This document shows, one piece after another, positions 50,531 to 58,584 of a stretch of 64,000 nucleotides of DNA (position 1 is its first letter; each line of letters starts with the position of its first letter). The DNA is taken from positions 1 through 64,000 of the forward strand of contig CAYQKF010000001.1 in the NCBI GenBank assembly GCA_964417935.1, given 5' to 3'. The stretch comes from NIOZ-UU13 sp964417935 (GTDB taxonomy: Bacteria; Planctomycetota; Phycisphaerae; Sedimentisphaerales; Anaerobacaceae). The notes beneath the pieces were generated by a model. That model was not told where the DNA came from and did no database searches. It saw nothing but the letters and a program-made list of their open reading frames with translations. The position numbers and the translations under genes are program-made.

Positions 50531-52177
50531 ATGAAAAAAATCCTGAATGTCCTGAATGTCTCGCTTTTTTTACTGGTGTTCGGTTTGTTTGTTTCTTCCG
50601 GCTGCGAGAGCTTGCAGAGCTTCCTTCCGTGGGCCAAGCAAAAAGAACCAGAACCACAGCAGCCCGAAAAGTTTTTTTGGGATAGTAAACACGAACCTAT
50701 AGCTATAGCTCCAATAACAAGTGTGCCTCCTCCGGTAGAGGGGGCTGTTTTTACCGAGCCAAAGCTGGTAGCTTTCACTGAGACCGGCTCGTACGAAATC
50801 TCAAGGACCTATCCGTGGCCGGAGTGCGGGGTTGTTCGGTTGGACAAGACCATGCCGAAGGAAGTTGAGCTAAACAGGCCGTTCGATTACTTCATCAAGG
50901 TTACAAATCTAACGGATACGATGCTGACCGATATTGTGATAACCGAAGAGCTTTCAGATAATTTTGAATACACAAGCGCAAATCCGGTACCGAAAGAAGA
51001 TATAGACAAACTTGTGTGGGAAATAAAGTCGCTTGGGCCAAAAGCTACCAAGCATATTACGGTTTCCGGCGTGGCTACCCGCGTCGATTCCCTTGAAAAC
51101 AGTACAATTGTTGTTACGCCCATCGTTTCGGCCAGTGCCCCCATAAGAATTGTCCAGCCCAAATTAGAGTTGACAATGACCTCGCCGACTGAGGCTTTGC
51201 TGTGTGAGCCTATTCCTGTGGTATTCGTGGTAACCAATACAGGAACGGGCTCGGCACAAAACGTCAAAATCGTGGACACACTTCCTGCCGGGCTGCGGAC
51301 GATTGACGGCAAGAGCAAATTAGTATTTGATGTAGGCACACTGGCGGAAGGCCAATCGCAGCAATTCTCGGCTGAACTGCGGGCCAACAAGACCGGTAAA
51401 TATTTCAGCAAGGCGGTGGCAAGCTCGACTTCTGCTCCAACTGTCGAATCGGAAGAAACTATGACGACTGTAGGTCTGCCTGTGCTGACAATCATGAACA
51501 ACGGTCCCAAACGGCAGTATATCGGTCGAACATTAACATACGAAATAACAGTTACCAATAAGTCAAATGTACCGGCGAAAAATACCGTTATAGAAGATAG
51601 CATTCCGGAAGGGTCAACCTCAATAGAGGCGAGTCAAGGTGCAAAGCGTTCCGGTTTAAAGCTGGTCTGGGAGCTCGGTACTCTTGAACCGGGTACTTCC
51701 AAAAAGGTAAATGTATCCTACACGTCAACCGAAGCAGGCATGCTAACGAATGGCGCAATTGCAACTGCATACTGCTCGGAGCCTGTAATTGCTTCGGTGA
51801 AAACCATTGTGACCGGAATTCCTGCGGTATCGATGGAAGTCGTTGACGTCTATGACCCGGTCAAAATAGGCGACCGCACGACATACGTTATCAGTGTAAC
51901 GAACCAAGGCTCCGCCATTGCCACAAACGTCAGTATTGCCTGTATTTTGGAAGATAATGTTAAATACATTTCTTCAGCGGGTGCGACCGCCGGCTCGATA
52001 AAGGGACAGATAGTAAAGTTTTCCCCGTTAAGCAGTCTTGCGCCAAAAGACAAGGCAGCCTGGAGGGTGGTCGTTGGGGCCGTAAAGCCGGGAGATGTAC
52101 GCTTCAAAGTCATTATGAATGTGGACCAGCTTACTCGTCCAGTTGAAGAAGCAGAAGCCACACATCTGTACGAGTAA
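50531..52177 (+). CDS. DUF11-repeat lipoprotein
   Basis: A 548-residue lipoprotein: signal peptide with lipobox LFVSSGC (Cys25), a Pro/Gln-rich linker, then about four DUF11 (conserved repeat domain) beta-sandwiches. Each domain shows VTNxGTxxAxNVxIxDxLPxGL-like strands: VTNLTDTMLTDIVITEEL, VTNTGTGSAQNVKIVDTLPAGL, VTNKSNVPAKNTVIEDSIPEG, VTNQGSAIATNVSIACIL. Such domains are found in surface and outer-membrane proteins such as Chlamydia OmcB and bind or brace other envelope parts. AAAGGGG precedes the ATG. It is 184 bases upstream of murC; co-transcription is possible but unproven. Confidence 0.85.
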   Translation: MKKILNVLNVSLFLLVFGLFVSSGCESLQSFLPWAKQKEPEPQQPEKFFWDSKHEPIAIAPITSVPPPVEGAVFTEPKLVAFTETGSYEISRTYPWPECGVVRLDKTMPKEVELNRPFDYFIKVTNLTDTMLTDIVITEELSDNFEYTSANPVPKEDIDKLVWEIKSLGPKATKHITVSGVATRVDSLENSTIVVTPIVSASAPIRIVQPKLELTMTSPTEALLCEPIPVVFVVTNTGTGSAQNVKIVDTLPAGLRTIDGKSKLVFDVGTLAEGQSQQFSAELRANKTGKYFSKAVASSTSAPTVESEETMTTVGLPVLTIMNNGPKRQYIGRTLTYEITVTNKSNVPAKNTVIEDSIPEGSTSIEASQGAKRSGLKLVWELGTLEPGTSKKVNVSYTSTEAGMLTNGAIATAYCSEPVIASVKTIVTGIPAVSMEVVDVYDPVKIGDRTTYVISVTNQGSAIATNVSIACILEDNVKYISSAGATAGSIKGQIVKFSPLSSLAPKDKAAWRVVVGAVKPGDVRFKVIMNVDQLTRPVEEAEATHLYE

Positions 52178-52361
52178 TTATCGAAAAAGCCGGCACGTTT
52201 TAGCGCTTAATTGCAACACAGCCTGGAATCCCAAGGGTAAATAGTGTTGGGATGTGCTCTATCCACCTCCGCGGGTACCAGCTTTTTTCTTTCCTGTGTC
52301 TGTTTTCTGTGTTAGACTATATGTACTTTTGTTAAGGAAAGAACTTCACAGAAAGGATGCA

Positions 52362-53834
52362 ATGAACCGGCCGAACACACCAGCTTATCAAGACAGAACG
52401 AAAGTTGCTGGCGAATACGAAACGGCAGCCCTTCACGACAAACTATGTGTAGCGGGGATAAGATTTCACTTCATCGGGGCAGGCGGTATCGGGATGAGCG
52501 GGCTGGCGCAGCTTCTGATGAAAAATGAGGCGATTGTAACCGGCTCGGACCAAACACTAAGCGATGTTATAGACGGACTTCGACAGACGGGAGCTGATAT
52601 AAAAATCGGCCACCGGGCCAGGAACCTCAGTCTGGGAACGAATGCGGTTGTTATATCGGCGGCGATAAAAGAAAATAATCCGGAATTGAAACTGGCCCGG
52701 GAGCGAGGATACAAAGTCTATAAGTACGCCCAAATGTTAGGGGAGTTAATGGGCTGCTATGAGGGTATCGCTGTAAGCGGGACCCACGGCAAAAGCACAA
52801 CGAGCGGATGGCTTGTCTATGTGCTAAAACAAGCCGATCTCGAACCAAATTTTATCATCGGGGCCAAAGTCAGTCAGATAGGCAGCTCTTCGGGCGTGAC
52901 AGATAGTAAATATTTCGTGGCGGAGGCGTGCGAATACGACAGGAGCTTTCTGAACTTGAAGCCGAAAATCGCCTGCATATTGAATATCGAGCAGGACCAT
53001 CTGGATTACTATAAGAATGAAGATGAGATAGTCGAGGCGTTTGGCAAATTCGCTCTGGGGACCAAGCCGGAAGGCGTGGTGATTGCTAACGGCCAAGATG
53101 CAAATGTGGCGAAAATTACCAGGCAACCTGGATGTGAACTGTGCTGTGAGACTTTTGGGCTTGATAAAAATTGCAATTTCTACGCTAAGAACATTGTGCT
53201 AAATGAGGGTCTTTATGCTTTTGACGTTTGTCATAATGGCAACCTGTTAGGAGCGACTCGGATTTCGCTGCCGGGCAGGCATAATATACTAAACGCATTA
53301 GCGGTTGTGGCTATGGCGGTTAACGCGGGGCTGGAACCAGGGCAGGTACTCGAACTGCTGCCGGGCTTTACAGGAATCGAGCGTCGGCTGATGTTGAAGG
53401 GACAGTTCGGCGGCATCACGGTTCTTGATGACTACGCTCACCATCCGACGGAAATAAGGGCATCATTGGAGGCGATACGGCAGAGGTATCGGCCAAGACG
53501 AATCTGGTGCGTTTTTCAGCCGCACCAGTACAGCAGAACAAGATTTTTGCTTGATGATTTCGCAGAAAGCTTTAAGCTTGCCAATGTAACGATTGTGCCG
53601 GAGATTTACTTCGTCCGGGATTCGGCCTCGGCCAAAAAAGAGATAAACGCTCAGATGCTTGTCGGAAGAATGCGAGCAAATGGCACTGAGGCGTTATTTA
53701 TCGACAATTTCGGGGCTATTTGTGATTATTTAGAGAGCAATGTAACTGCCGGCGATGTTGTAGTTACTATGGGCGCAGGTGATATTTGGAAGGTGGCAGA
53801 TGGGTATATTCAGCGGCTTAGAAGAAATAGTTGA
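52362..53834 (+). CDS. murC: UDP-N-acetylmuramate-L-alanine ligase
   Basis: Adds L-alanine to UDP-MurNAc in peptidoglycan synthesis. Rossmann-like N-domain (FHFIGAGGIGMSGLAQL, GSDQTLSDV), ATP loop GTHGKSTTSGW, central-domain EACEYDRSFL and LNIEQDHLDYY, C-domain GIERRLMLKG, DDYAHHPTEI and FQPHQYSRTRF. The ATG at 52362 follows GAAAGGA; an upstream in-frame stretch lacks MurC character. 490 residues, typical size. First gene of a murC-murB-ddl-(ftsQ-like) run; its end overlaps the murB start by 35 bases. Confidence 0.96.
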   Translation: MNRPNTPAYQDRTKVAGEYETAALHDKLCVAGIRFHFIGAGGIGMSGLAQLLMKNEAIVTGSDQTLSDVIDGLRQTGADIKIGHRARNLSLGTNAVVISAAIKENNPELKLARERGYKVYKYAQMLGELMGCYEGIAVSGTHGKSTTSGWLVYVLKQADLEPNFIIGAKVSQIGSSSGVTDSKYFVAEACEYDRSFLNLKPKIACILNIEQDHLDYYKNEDEIVEAFGKFALGTKPEGVVIANGQDANVAKITRQPGCELCCETFGLDKNCNFYAKNIVLNEGLYAFDVCHNGNLLGATRISLPGRHNILNALAVVAMAVNAGLEPGQVLELLPGFTGIERRLMLKGQFGGITVLDDYAHHPTEIRASLEAIRQRYRPRRIWCVFQPHQYSRTRFLLDDFAESFKLANVTIVPEIYFVRDSASAKKEINAQMLVGRMRANGTEALFIDNFGAICDYLESNVTAGDVVVTMGAGDIWKVADGYIQRLRRNS

Positions 53835-54678
53835 GTACAATTATCCGTTGGGCAAGCATACGTGGTACGGGCTTGGGGGGCCGACAGATTATTTTATAAG
53901 GCCTAAGACGGTCGAACAAATCAAAGAAGTCATCAGGCGGTGCACTGAGAACAAGCTCCGGATTTACGTTGTGGGGTTCGGCTCCAACCTGCTCATCAGT
54001 GACGAGGGACTGCGGGGGGCGGTAATAAAACTCGAATCAGAGCAGTTCACAAAGATAGAGTTTAATGGTGAGGAGGTTACCGCCTGGGCGGGGGCGGAAT
54101 TGAGCAAGCTGGTTTTAACGTGCGTGGAAGAGGGGCTGTCGGGCATCGAGGCCCTGACAGGGATACCGGGCTCAGTCGGCGGAGCGGTGAAAATGAATGC
54201 GGGGGGCAACTTTGGAGATTTTGGGGCAGTGGTAGAAAGCGTTACGTTGATGGACAGCGAGGGCAATGTCTTTGAAAAGAGCAAACCGGAGCTGGTATTC
54301 GACTACCGCCGAACAAATATCACGGCAAAATTCATTCTAAGCACCCGGTTGAAACTTAATGCGGCCGACTCAGAGCACATCATGCGGACGGTAAAGGAAA
54401 TCTGGATTTATAAGAAGAATAATCAGCCGTTGAATACGAGGAATTCCGGCTGTATATTTAAGAATCCGAGAGGGGTTTCGGCTGGTGCTTTGATTGACAG
54501 GGCCGGTCTAAAAGGGCTGCAAATCGGCGGGGCTGTGGTCAGTGAGAAACATGCAAATTTCATTATCGCCGAAAAAGGGTGCACAAGCCGCGACGTAATA
54601 AGACTGATAGAGGCTATAAAACAGAGGGTTAAAGAACAGTTCGACACCGAGCTGGAACTTGAAATTGAGATTTGGTAA
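53800..54678 (+). CDS. murB: UDP-N-acetylenolpyruvoylglucosamine reductase
   Basis: FAD- and NADPH-dependent reduction of UDP-GlcNAc-enolpyruvate to UDP-MurNAc. Type IIa-like features: HTWYGLGGPTDYFI, VVGFGSNLLIS, GLSGIEALTGIPGSVGGAVKMNAGG (FAD site), VFDYRRTNI, NSGCIFKNPRG (catalytic Ser/Cys region), DRAGLKGLQIGGAVVSEKHANFII. The ATG at 53800 has GGAAGG upstream and overlaps murC; a slightly longer form from 53779 is possible. 292 residues. The stop overlaps the ddl reading frame. Confidence 0.95.
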   Translation: MGIFSGLEEIVEYNYPLGKHTWYGLGGPTDYFIRPKTVEQIKEVIRRCTENKLRIYVVGFGSNLLISDEGLRGAVIKLESEQFTKIEFNGEEVTAWAGAELSKLVLTCVEEGLSGIEALTGIPGSVGGAVKMNAGGNFGDFGAVVESVTLMDSEGNVFEKSKPELVFDYRRTNITAKFILSTRLKLNAADSEHIMRTVKEIWIYKKNNQPLNTRNSGCIFKNPRGVSAGALIDRAGLKGLQIGGAVVSEKHANFIIAEKGCTSRDVIRLIEAIKQRVKEQFDTELELEIEIW

Positions 54679-54686
54679 TCAATAAA

Positions 54687-55643
54687 TTGGAAATAGTAAA
54701 TAGTAAATTAAAAGTAGCCGTCCTTATGGGCGGCATTGGGACCGAACGCCAGATAAGTATTCAAAGCGGGGAATGTGTCGCCGAGGCGTTAAGAAAGGCC
54801 GACTTTGAGGTGGTAACAGCCGACGTTCTGCCGGACAATCTTGATATATTGGAAGATAGCAGCGTTGATGTGTTCTTTCCCGCCCTGCACGGCGAATTCG
54901 GCGAAGACGGGCAACTCCAACAAATACTCCACGATAAGTCCCTTGTCTATACAGGAAGTGGGCCAACAGCAAGCAAATTGGCGTTTGATAAAATGGCGAG
55001 CAAAAAACTCTTTGCCAAAGCAGGTGTGGCTACACCTGCGGCGATTGAGTTTAACGCTGAGACTGATATCGGGCAACTTGAAAAACGATTGCAGTACCTT
55101 GCGGACGAATATGTTGTAAAGCCCATAAGGGAGGGGAGCAGCGTTGGAGTCAGGATTATCGCCGACAAGCAGGAAGCTATCGGCGCCGCCCAGGAAACTT
55201 TAGATGAGTTCGGCGATTGTATGATTGAGAAATTCATCCCGGGTAAAGAAATAACAGTCAGTATACTGGAAGATGGGGCGCTTCCAATTGTTGAGGTTAG
55301 AAGTCAAACCGGCTTTTACGATTACCAGGCAAAATATATTGATGAGCAAACGGAGTATTTGTTCGATACGATTAGGGACCCTGCCCTGACGGCTCAAATC
55401 GAACAGGCGTCGATGGATTGTTTCTATGTGCTTGGCTGTCGGCACTTCGCAAGAGTTGATTTTATGTTGAGCGATGAGGGCATTGCCTACGCTCTGGAGC
55501 TTAATACTATTCCGGGCTTTACAACGCATTCACTTTTGCCCAAGGCAGCGGCGAAGGCGGGACTGACGATGAGCGATTTGTGCTCGAAAATCATCGAGGC
55601 AGCATACACGCCACTGCTAAAGTGTAAAGTGCCTAAAGTGTAA
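54687..55643 (+). CDS. ddl: D-alanine-D-alanine ligase
   Basis: ATP-grasp ligase making D-Ala-D-Ala. VAVLMGGIGTERQISIQSG is the family start, then ALHGEFGEDGQLQ, YTGSGPTASKLAFDKMASK, VVKPIREGSSVGV, EKFIPGKEITV, YDYQAKY, ARVDFMLSDEG and ELNTIPGFTTHSL. There is no ATG before the core; a TTG at 54687 is my choice, with another TTG at 54672 inside the murB end. The preceding words (GTAAATAGTAAATTAAAAGTA) look like repeat DNA read into the N-terminus. The last residues KCKVPKV are encoded by CTAAAGTG-type repeats (55617-55643), so the native C-terminus probably ended near TPLL. Confidence 0.94.
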   Translation: MEIVNSKLKVAVLMGGIGTERQISIQSGECVAEALRKADFEVVTADVLPDNLDILEDSSVDVFFPALHGEFGEDGQLQQILHDKSLVYTGSGPTASKLAFDKMASKKLFAKAGVATPAAIEFNAETDIGQLEKRLQYLADEYVVKPIREGSSVGVRIIADKQEAIGAAQETLDEFGDCMIEKFIPGKEITVSILEDGALPIVEVRSQTGFYDYQAKYIDEQTEYLFDTIRDPALTAQIEQASMDCFYVLGCRHFARVDFMLSDEGIAYALELNTIPGFTTHSLLPKAAAKAGLTMSDLCSKIIEAAYTPLLKCKVPKV

Positions 55644-55658
55644 AGTGCCTAAAGTGAC
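55617..55658. repeat. CTAAAGTG heptamer repeats overlapping the ddl 3' end
   Basis: Tandem CTAAAGTGTAAAGTGC units that run from inside ddl past its stop codon. Similar words are at 55801-55826 and near 19.3, 49.6 and 50.2 kb. Confidence 0.65.
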
Positions 55659-55665
55659 ACTTACG

Positions 55666-55790
55666 TGTCATCCTGAGGCGAAGCCGAAGAGCCTGCCCTG
55701 AGCTTGCCGAAGGGATCTGGCCTGCGAATGATGAGATTCTTCCCCTTCGGCTTCGCTCAGGGCTAAAGGCTTTTTTCGCTCAGAATGACA
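55666..55790. repeat. TGTCATCCTGAG...CAGAATGACA palindromic element, copy 1
   Basis: Begins TGTCATCCTGAGGCGAAGCC and ends TCGCTCAGAATGACA, with CTTCGGCTTCGCTCAGGGC inside. The element is inverted on itself. A second copy is at 57552-57681. Confidence 0.75.
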
Positions 55791-55800
55791 GCTTTGCTGT

Positions 55801-55826
55801 CACTTTAGCTCACTTTAGGCACTTTC
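55801..55826. repeat. ACTTTAG heptamer repeat, copy
   Basis: CACTTTAGCTCACTTTAGGCACTTT just before the FtsQ-like gene; same words as 19292-19334. Confidence 0.6.
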
Positions 55827-55846
55827 TAATTTCCTGAAACGAGATT

Positions 55847-56851
55847 ATGGCAACCAGAAGGAAAAGAAAAAAAAGCAAGACGAAAAGAATATCGTTTAAG
55901 CCCGGCACCTCAAATACTACTCTGCGAAGTAGCTCGCTACGTAGCACGAGAAGAAAGAAGAAAAGACAAGCCAGCCGACTCGGTCCGAGTTTAATAAGAA
56001 TTTTAAAAATATCGGCAGTGGCCTGTGTTTTTGTGTCCGCAGCAGCCTGCATTTTGGTGGGGATAGTGGTCGGTTTTTCCTTCTTAGAAAGATACGTAAA
56101 AGAAACTTCTCCCGTTTCGGAGCAGACAATCCGTCTGGAATTGGCGGATGTCCCGGCCTGGGTGAATAGCCGGCTCAGAGAAAAGGTTCTGGCCGTGGCA
56201 AAAGGTGCCGGCGAGGATTTAAGACTTGATGAAAATGCCGCCGGCTCGATGCAGCAGAATATCGCCAGAGAGGTTGTGTGGCTGGATGAGGTAACAGTGC
56301 AGACCACGCACGATGGGTTCCGCATCGAAGGGCGGTGGCGAAGACCTGTGGGGCTGGTCAAGTCAGGCCTGAGCAGATTTTACGTGGACGCCGAGCAGGT
56401 GGTGCTCGATTTTGTTCAGATGCCTCATCTGCCGGTAGTAAAGATGGCGGGCCTGCCGTTGATAACAAAAATGCCACCTCCAGGTGAAATTTGGGGGCGC
56501 GAGGACCTCGCTGCGGCCATAGAAATAATAAAACGACTCGAACAGATGGACAAACTTGTTACGCCCGACAAGCCGCTGCTTCATGAAATCGACAGGGTCG
56601 ATGTGAGCAATTTTAACGGCAGGGAAAATGCTCAGCACCCGCACCTTGTCTTGTATGCGAAGGACAATACACAGATTATATGGGGAGTTGAGGTAGGCAA
56701 ATGGCAGCGGTATCTGGAATCTACCGATGAGGAGAAATTAGCGAAGCTTTACGGCTATTACAAGGAGTACGGCACGCTCTCAGGCGGTGCAAAATACATC
56801 AATTTGCGGGACCCGCAGGACAATATCCCGCTGCCGATTGATAAATATTAA
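55847..56851 (+). CDS. Candidate FtsQ/DivIB-like cell-division protein
   Basis: A 334-residue single-pass membrane protein directly after ddl, the position of ftsQ in the dcw cluster. A highly basic cytoplasmic tail (RRKRKKSKTKRIS..., about 1-50) precedes one helix (ISAVACVFVSAAACILVGIVVGFSF, about 52-77). The outer part has VPAWVNSRLREKVLA and VVWLDEVTVQTTHDGFRIEGRWRRPVGLV, which looks like a POTRA-type domain, then LPLITKMPPPG and a closing ALSG-like YINLRDPQDNIPLP. Sequence identity to known FtsQ is not obvious, so the name rests on topology, order and the C-terminal pattern. Planctomycetes often lack parts of the standard division machinery, so the call is worth testing. Confidence 0.6.
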   Translation: MATRRKRKKSKTKRISFKPGTSNTTLRSSSLRSTRRKKKRQASRLGPSLIRILKISAVACVFVSAAACILVGIVVGFSFLERYVKETSPVSEQTIRLELADVPAWVNSRLREKVLAVAKGAGEDLRLDENAAGSMQQNIAREVVWLDEVTVQTTHDGFRIEGRWRRPVGLVKSGLSRFYVDAEQVVLDFVQMPHLPVVKMAGLPLITKMPPPGEIWGREDLAAAIEIIKRLEQMDKLVTPDKPLLHEIDRVDVSNFNGRENAQHPHLVLYAKDNTQIIWGVEVGKWQRYLESTDEEKLAKLYGYYKEYGTLSGGAKYINLRDPQDNIPLPIDKY

Positions 56852-56924
56852 ATGCCCCGAAAGATTAAAATCCAAAAACGCAAAACCATAGTATAATACA
56901 GAAGACAAAATACGAAACTATGAA

Positions 56925-57062
56925 AAGCACGAAGCACGAAATTCGAAATACGAAACAAATTCAAATGACCAAAATACAAAATCCAAAACAAAGCGTTTTG
57001 AACATTTGAATTTCGGATTTTAATATTGTTTCGGATTTAGGATTTCGATATTCGGATTTTGT
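56925..57062. repeat. Dispersed imperfect palindrome, copy 3
   Basis: GCACGAAGCACGAAATTCG, then CGAAACAAATTCAAATG, CAAAACAAAGCGTTTTG, AACATTTGAATTTCGG, ATTGTTTCGG and ATTTAGGATTTCGATATTCGG. Left and right halves are inverted. This is the fullest copy; the others are at 688 and 14397. Confidence 0.75.
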
Positions 57063-57080
57063 TAGCAGATTTTCATCTCC

Positions 57081-57536
57081 TTAGGCCCGAGTTTTAGTAT
57101 TTAATGCGGTCGCCAGGTCGGTATAGCGATAAGGGATTTGGAATTCTGTGCAGAGGGATTTAAGTTTCTTCAGGGCTGATTCACTCAATTCGCTTTGAAA
57201 ATCCGCATCGGCTCTGCAACAAAAAATTCTACAACCCGCGAAACGATATTCATAGACTGTGCACTTGCCGTCGATGTTGTAAGGACATCGGCTCCTCGGC
57301 ATTGGCCTGATTTTTTCGGCGCCCAGATTTGCAGTCAGATACATCAATTCCGGCGAGGTAACAAACAGACGATGGTCGAATCCCTGGTCGGGATCAGGGG
57401 CAGCCCCCTGGTCGAGGGTAGGGCTGGCAAAATCACAGCATTTACCACAAGCTTTGCATTGGCCGGTTAGATTATTATTATCTCGAATCTGGGTGTCCAG
57501 CCAGTTGTAGATTTCAGCTACTTTTTGTAACAACAT
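57081..57536 (-). CDS. YkgJ-family cysteine cluster protein
   Basis: A 151-residue protein of the zinc/iron-chelating cysteine-cluster (YkgJ) family. CKACGKCCDFASP (C-x2-C-x2-CC) near residues 24-36; RCPYNIDGKCTVYEYR in the middle and FAGCRIFCC near the end complete a probable metal site. The cluster is usually thought to bind iron, zinc or Fe-S; function is not established. No membrane segment. It belongs to a minus-strand pair with a second YkgJ protein at 57714, separated by a palindromic repeat element. Confidence 0.78.
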   Translation of the reverse strand: MLLQKVAEIYNWLDTQIRDNNNLTGQCKACGKCCDFASPTLDQGAAPDPDQGFDHRLFVTSPELMYLTANLGAEKIRPMPRSRCPYNIDGKCTVYEYRFAGCRIFCCRADADFQSELSESALKKLKSLCTEFQIPYRYTDLATALNTKTRA

Positions 57537-57551
57537 CTACAAAACCTCGTA

Positions 57552-57681
57552 TGTCACCCTGAGCGAAGCGAAGGGTCTCTTTGCCCCCGTAACGATGAGA
57601 TTCTTCACCCTTCGGCTACCCCTTCGACTTCGCTCAGGGCTACGGCTAATTCAGGGCAAGCTTCTTTCGTTCAGAATGACA
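57552..57681. repeat. TGTCACCCTGAG...CAGAATGACA palindromic element, copy 2
   Basis: TGTCACCCTGAGCGAAGCG at one end and TCGTTCAGAATGACA at the other, with CCTTCGACTTCGCTCAGGGC inside. Same family as 55666-55790. It lies between two YkgJ genes. Confidence 0.75.
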
Positions 57682-57713
57682 ACAATAGCACACAAATAAT
57701 TTTGCTCAATGTT

Positions 57714-58184
57714 TTAGGAGTCGGTTGTTCGTTCCGCATCCTGCCACCATTTTTTGTTCCTTCTGATTTTTTCTATTTCGTCGTGTGTGTAGAGTCTGCC
57801 GTGGTTGATGCCGGGGCATTTTTGAGCGGCTTTGTTCCAGGCATTGGGGTCGGCTAAATTGTCAGGCCAAAAAGGCCAGGTCCTGCACTGGCTCGGGCGA
57901 ACAGGGTAAATAATACATCTTTTTTGGCCGGCGATGTCTTGCAGGAGTATGCAATCTTTGGTGCCGGGGTGCTCGATAATCGTCGTTCGCAGGCCGACAC
58001 GCTTCAAGTACTCCTGTCGCAAGTGCCCCACAGATATTTTCAGGAAATCTGCGATTATTTGAATCTCCGGCTTAGTAACCCAGATATAGCCTTCACCCGG
58101 CCCTGAGCAGCACCGCCCGCATTGCACACATTCGAAATGCAGACCGGTAATATACCACGGATTTTTCTTAACCACAGATTTCAC
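57714..58184 (-). CDS. YkgJ-family cysteine cluster protein (second)
   Basis: A 156-residue cysteine-cluster protein. CVQCGRCCSGPGEGYIWV (C-x2-C-x2-CC), TKDCILLQ, KRCIIYPVRPSQCRTWPFWPDN and QKCPGINHG provide the remaining ligands, typical of the YkgJ family. The start is a GTG at 58184 (or a GTG at 58175), and the first residues MKSVVKK are encoded by the dispersed ACAGATTTCACAG repeat (58170-58190), so the N-terminus may be longer than the functional domain. A broken copy of this same 5' end lies at 58948-59034. Confidence 0.75.
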   Translation of the reverse strand: MKSVVKKNPWYITGLHFECVQCGRCCSGPGEGYIWVTKPEIQIIADFLKISVGHLRQEYLKRVGLRTTIIEHPGTKDCILLQDIAGQKRCIIYPVRPSQCRTWPFWPDNLADPNAWNKAAQKCPGINHGRLYTHDEIEKIRRNKKWWQDAERTTDS

Positions 58185-58203
58185 AGGTTTGAGCCGACAA
58201 TAT

Positions 58204-58584
58204 TCAGTCGTTAGTATCTAACCAGCGGGCGATTGTATTTACAAATTCCTTTCCGCTCTGAAGCATTTGTTCGGCGTCCTCATTTGATACCACAAACGTG
58301 TATTCGTAATCCCCTATCTGTCTTTTCTCGAATGCCCTATTAAGCTCCCTTCCCATTTCTTTTGGAAAAGTGCCTGTTTTGATAAAATGCTCCCCAAAAG
58401 CAGAAATTACACCTTTGTGAGATGAGAACGAAAGATTCTTAGTGAGGAGTACGGCTTGAGCGGCGTAAAACATAGCATAGTAGGTTCTTGAGACAGACGA
58501 CTCATAATCTTTATCTTCCAGAAGTAGGTGAGCGCTCTTAAGGTATCGTTGTGCTTTTTGAATCAGGGCGGTTGTTTCTGTCAT
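58204..58584 (-). CDS. HEPN-domain protein (toxin-like partner)
   Basis: A 126-residue helical protein. ALIQKAQRYLKSAHLLLEDKDYESSVSRTYYAMFYAAQAVLL is the HEPN start, typical of proteins paired with minimal nucleotidyltransferases. A typical RNase motif R-x4-6-H is not plain, so this may be a non-nuclease member. It overlaps the nucleotidyltransferase gene by 4 bases, giving one coupled unit. In well-studied pairs of this kind the nucleotidyltransferase adds nucleotides to the HEPN toxin to silence it. Confidence 0.82.
   Translation of the reverse strand: MTETTALIQKAQRYLKSAHLLLEDKDYESSVSRTYYAMFYAAQAVLLTKNLSFSSHKGVISAFGEHFIKTGTFPKEMGRELNRAFEKRQIGDYEYTFVVSNEDAEQMLQSGKEFVNTIARWLDTND

Noticed and set aside
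52254..52361. Upstream extension of murC
   Set aside because: Residues before MNRPNT are hydrophobic/Pro-rich and unlike MurC; a good ribosome binding site precedes the ATG at 52362.
57817..57916. A second tRNA or small RNA near the YkgJ genes
   Set aside because: No cloverleaf or conserved RNA structure could be drawn.
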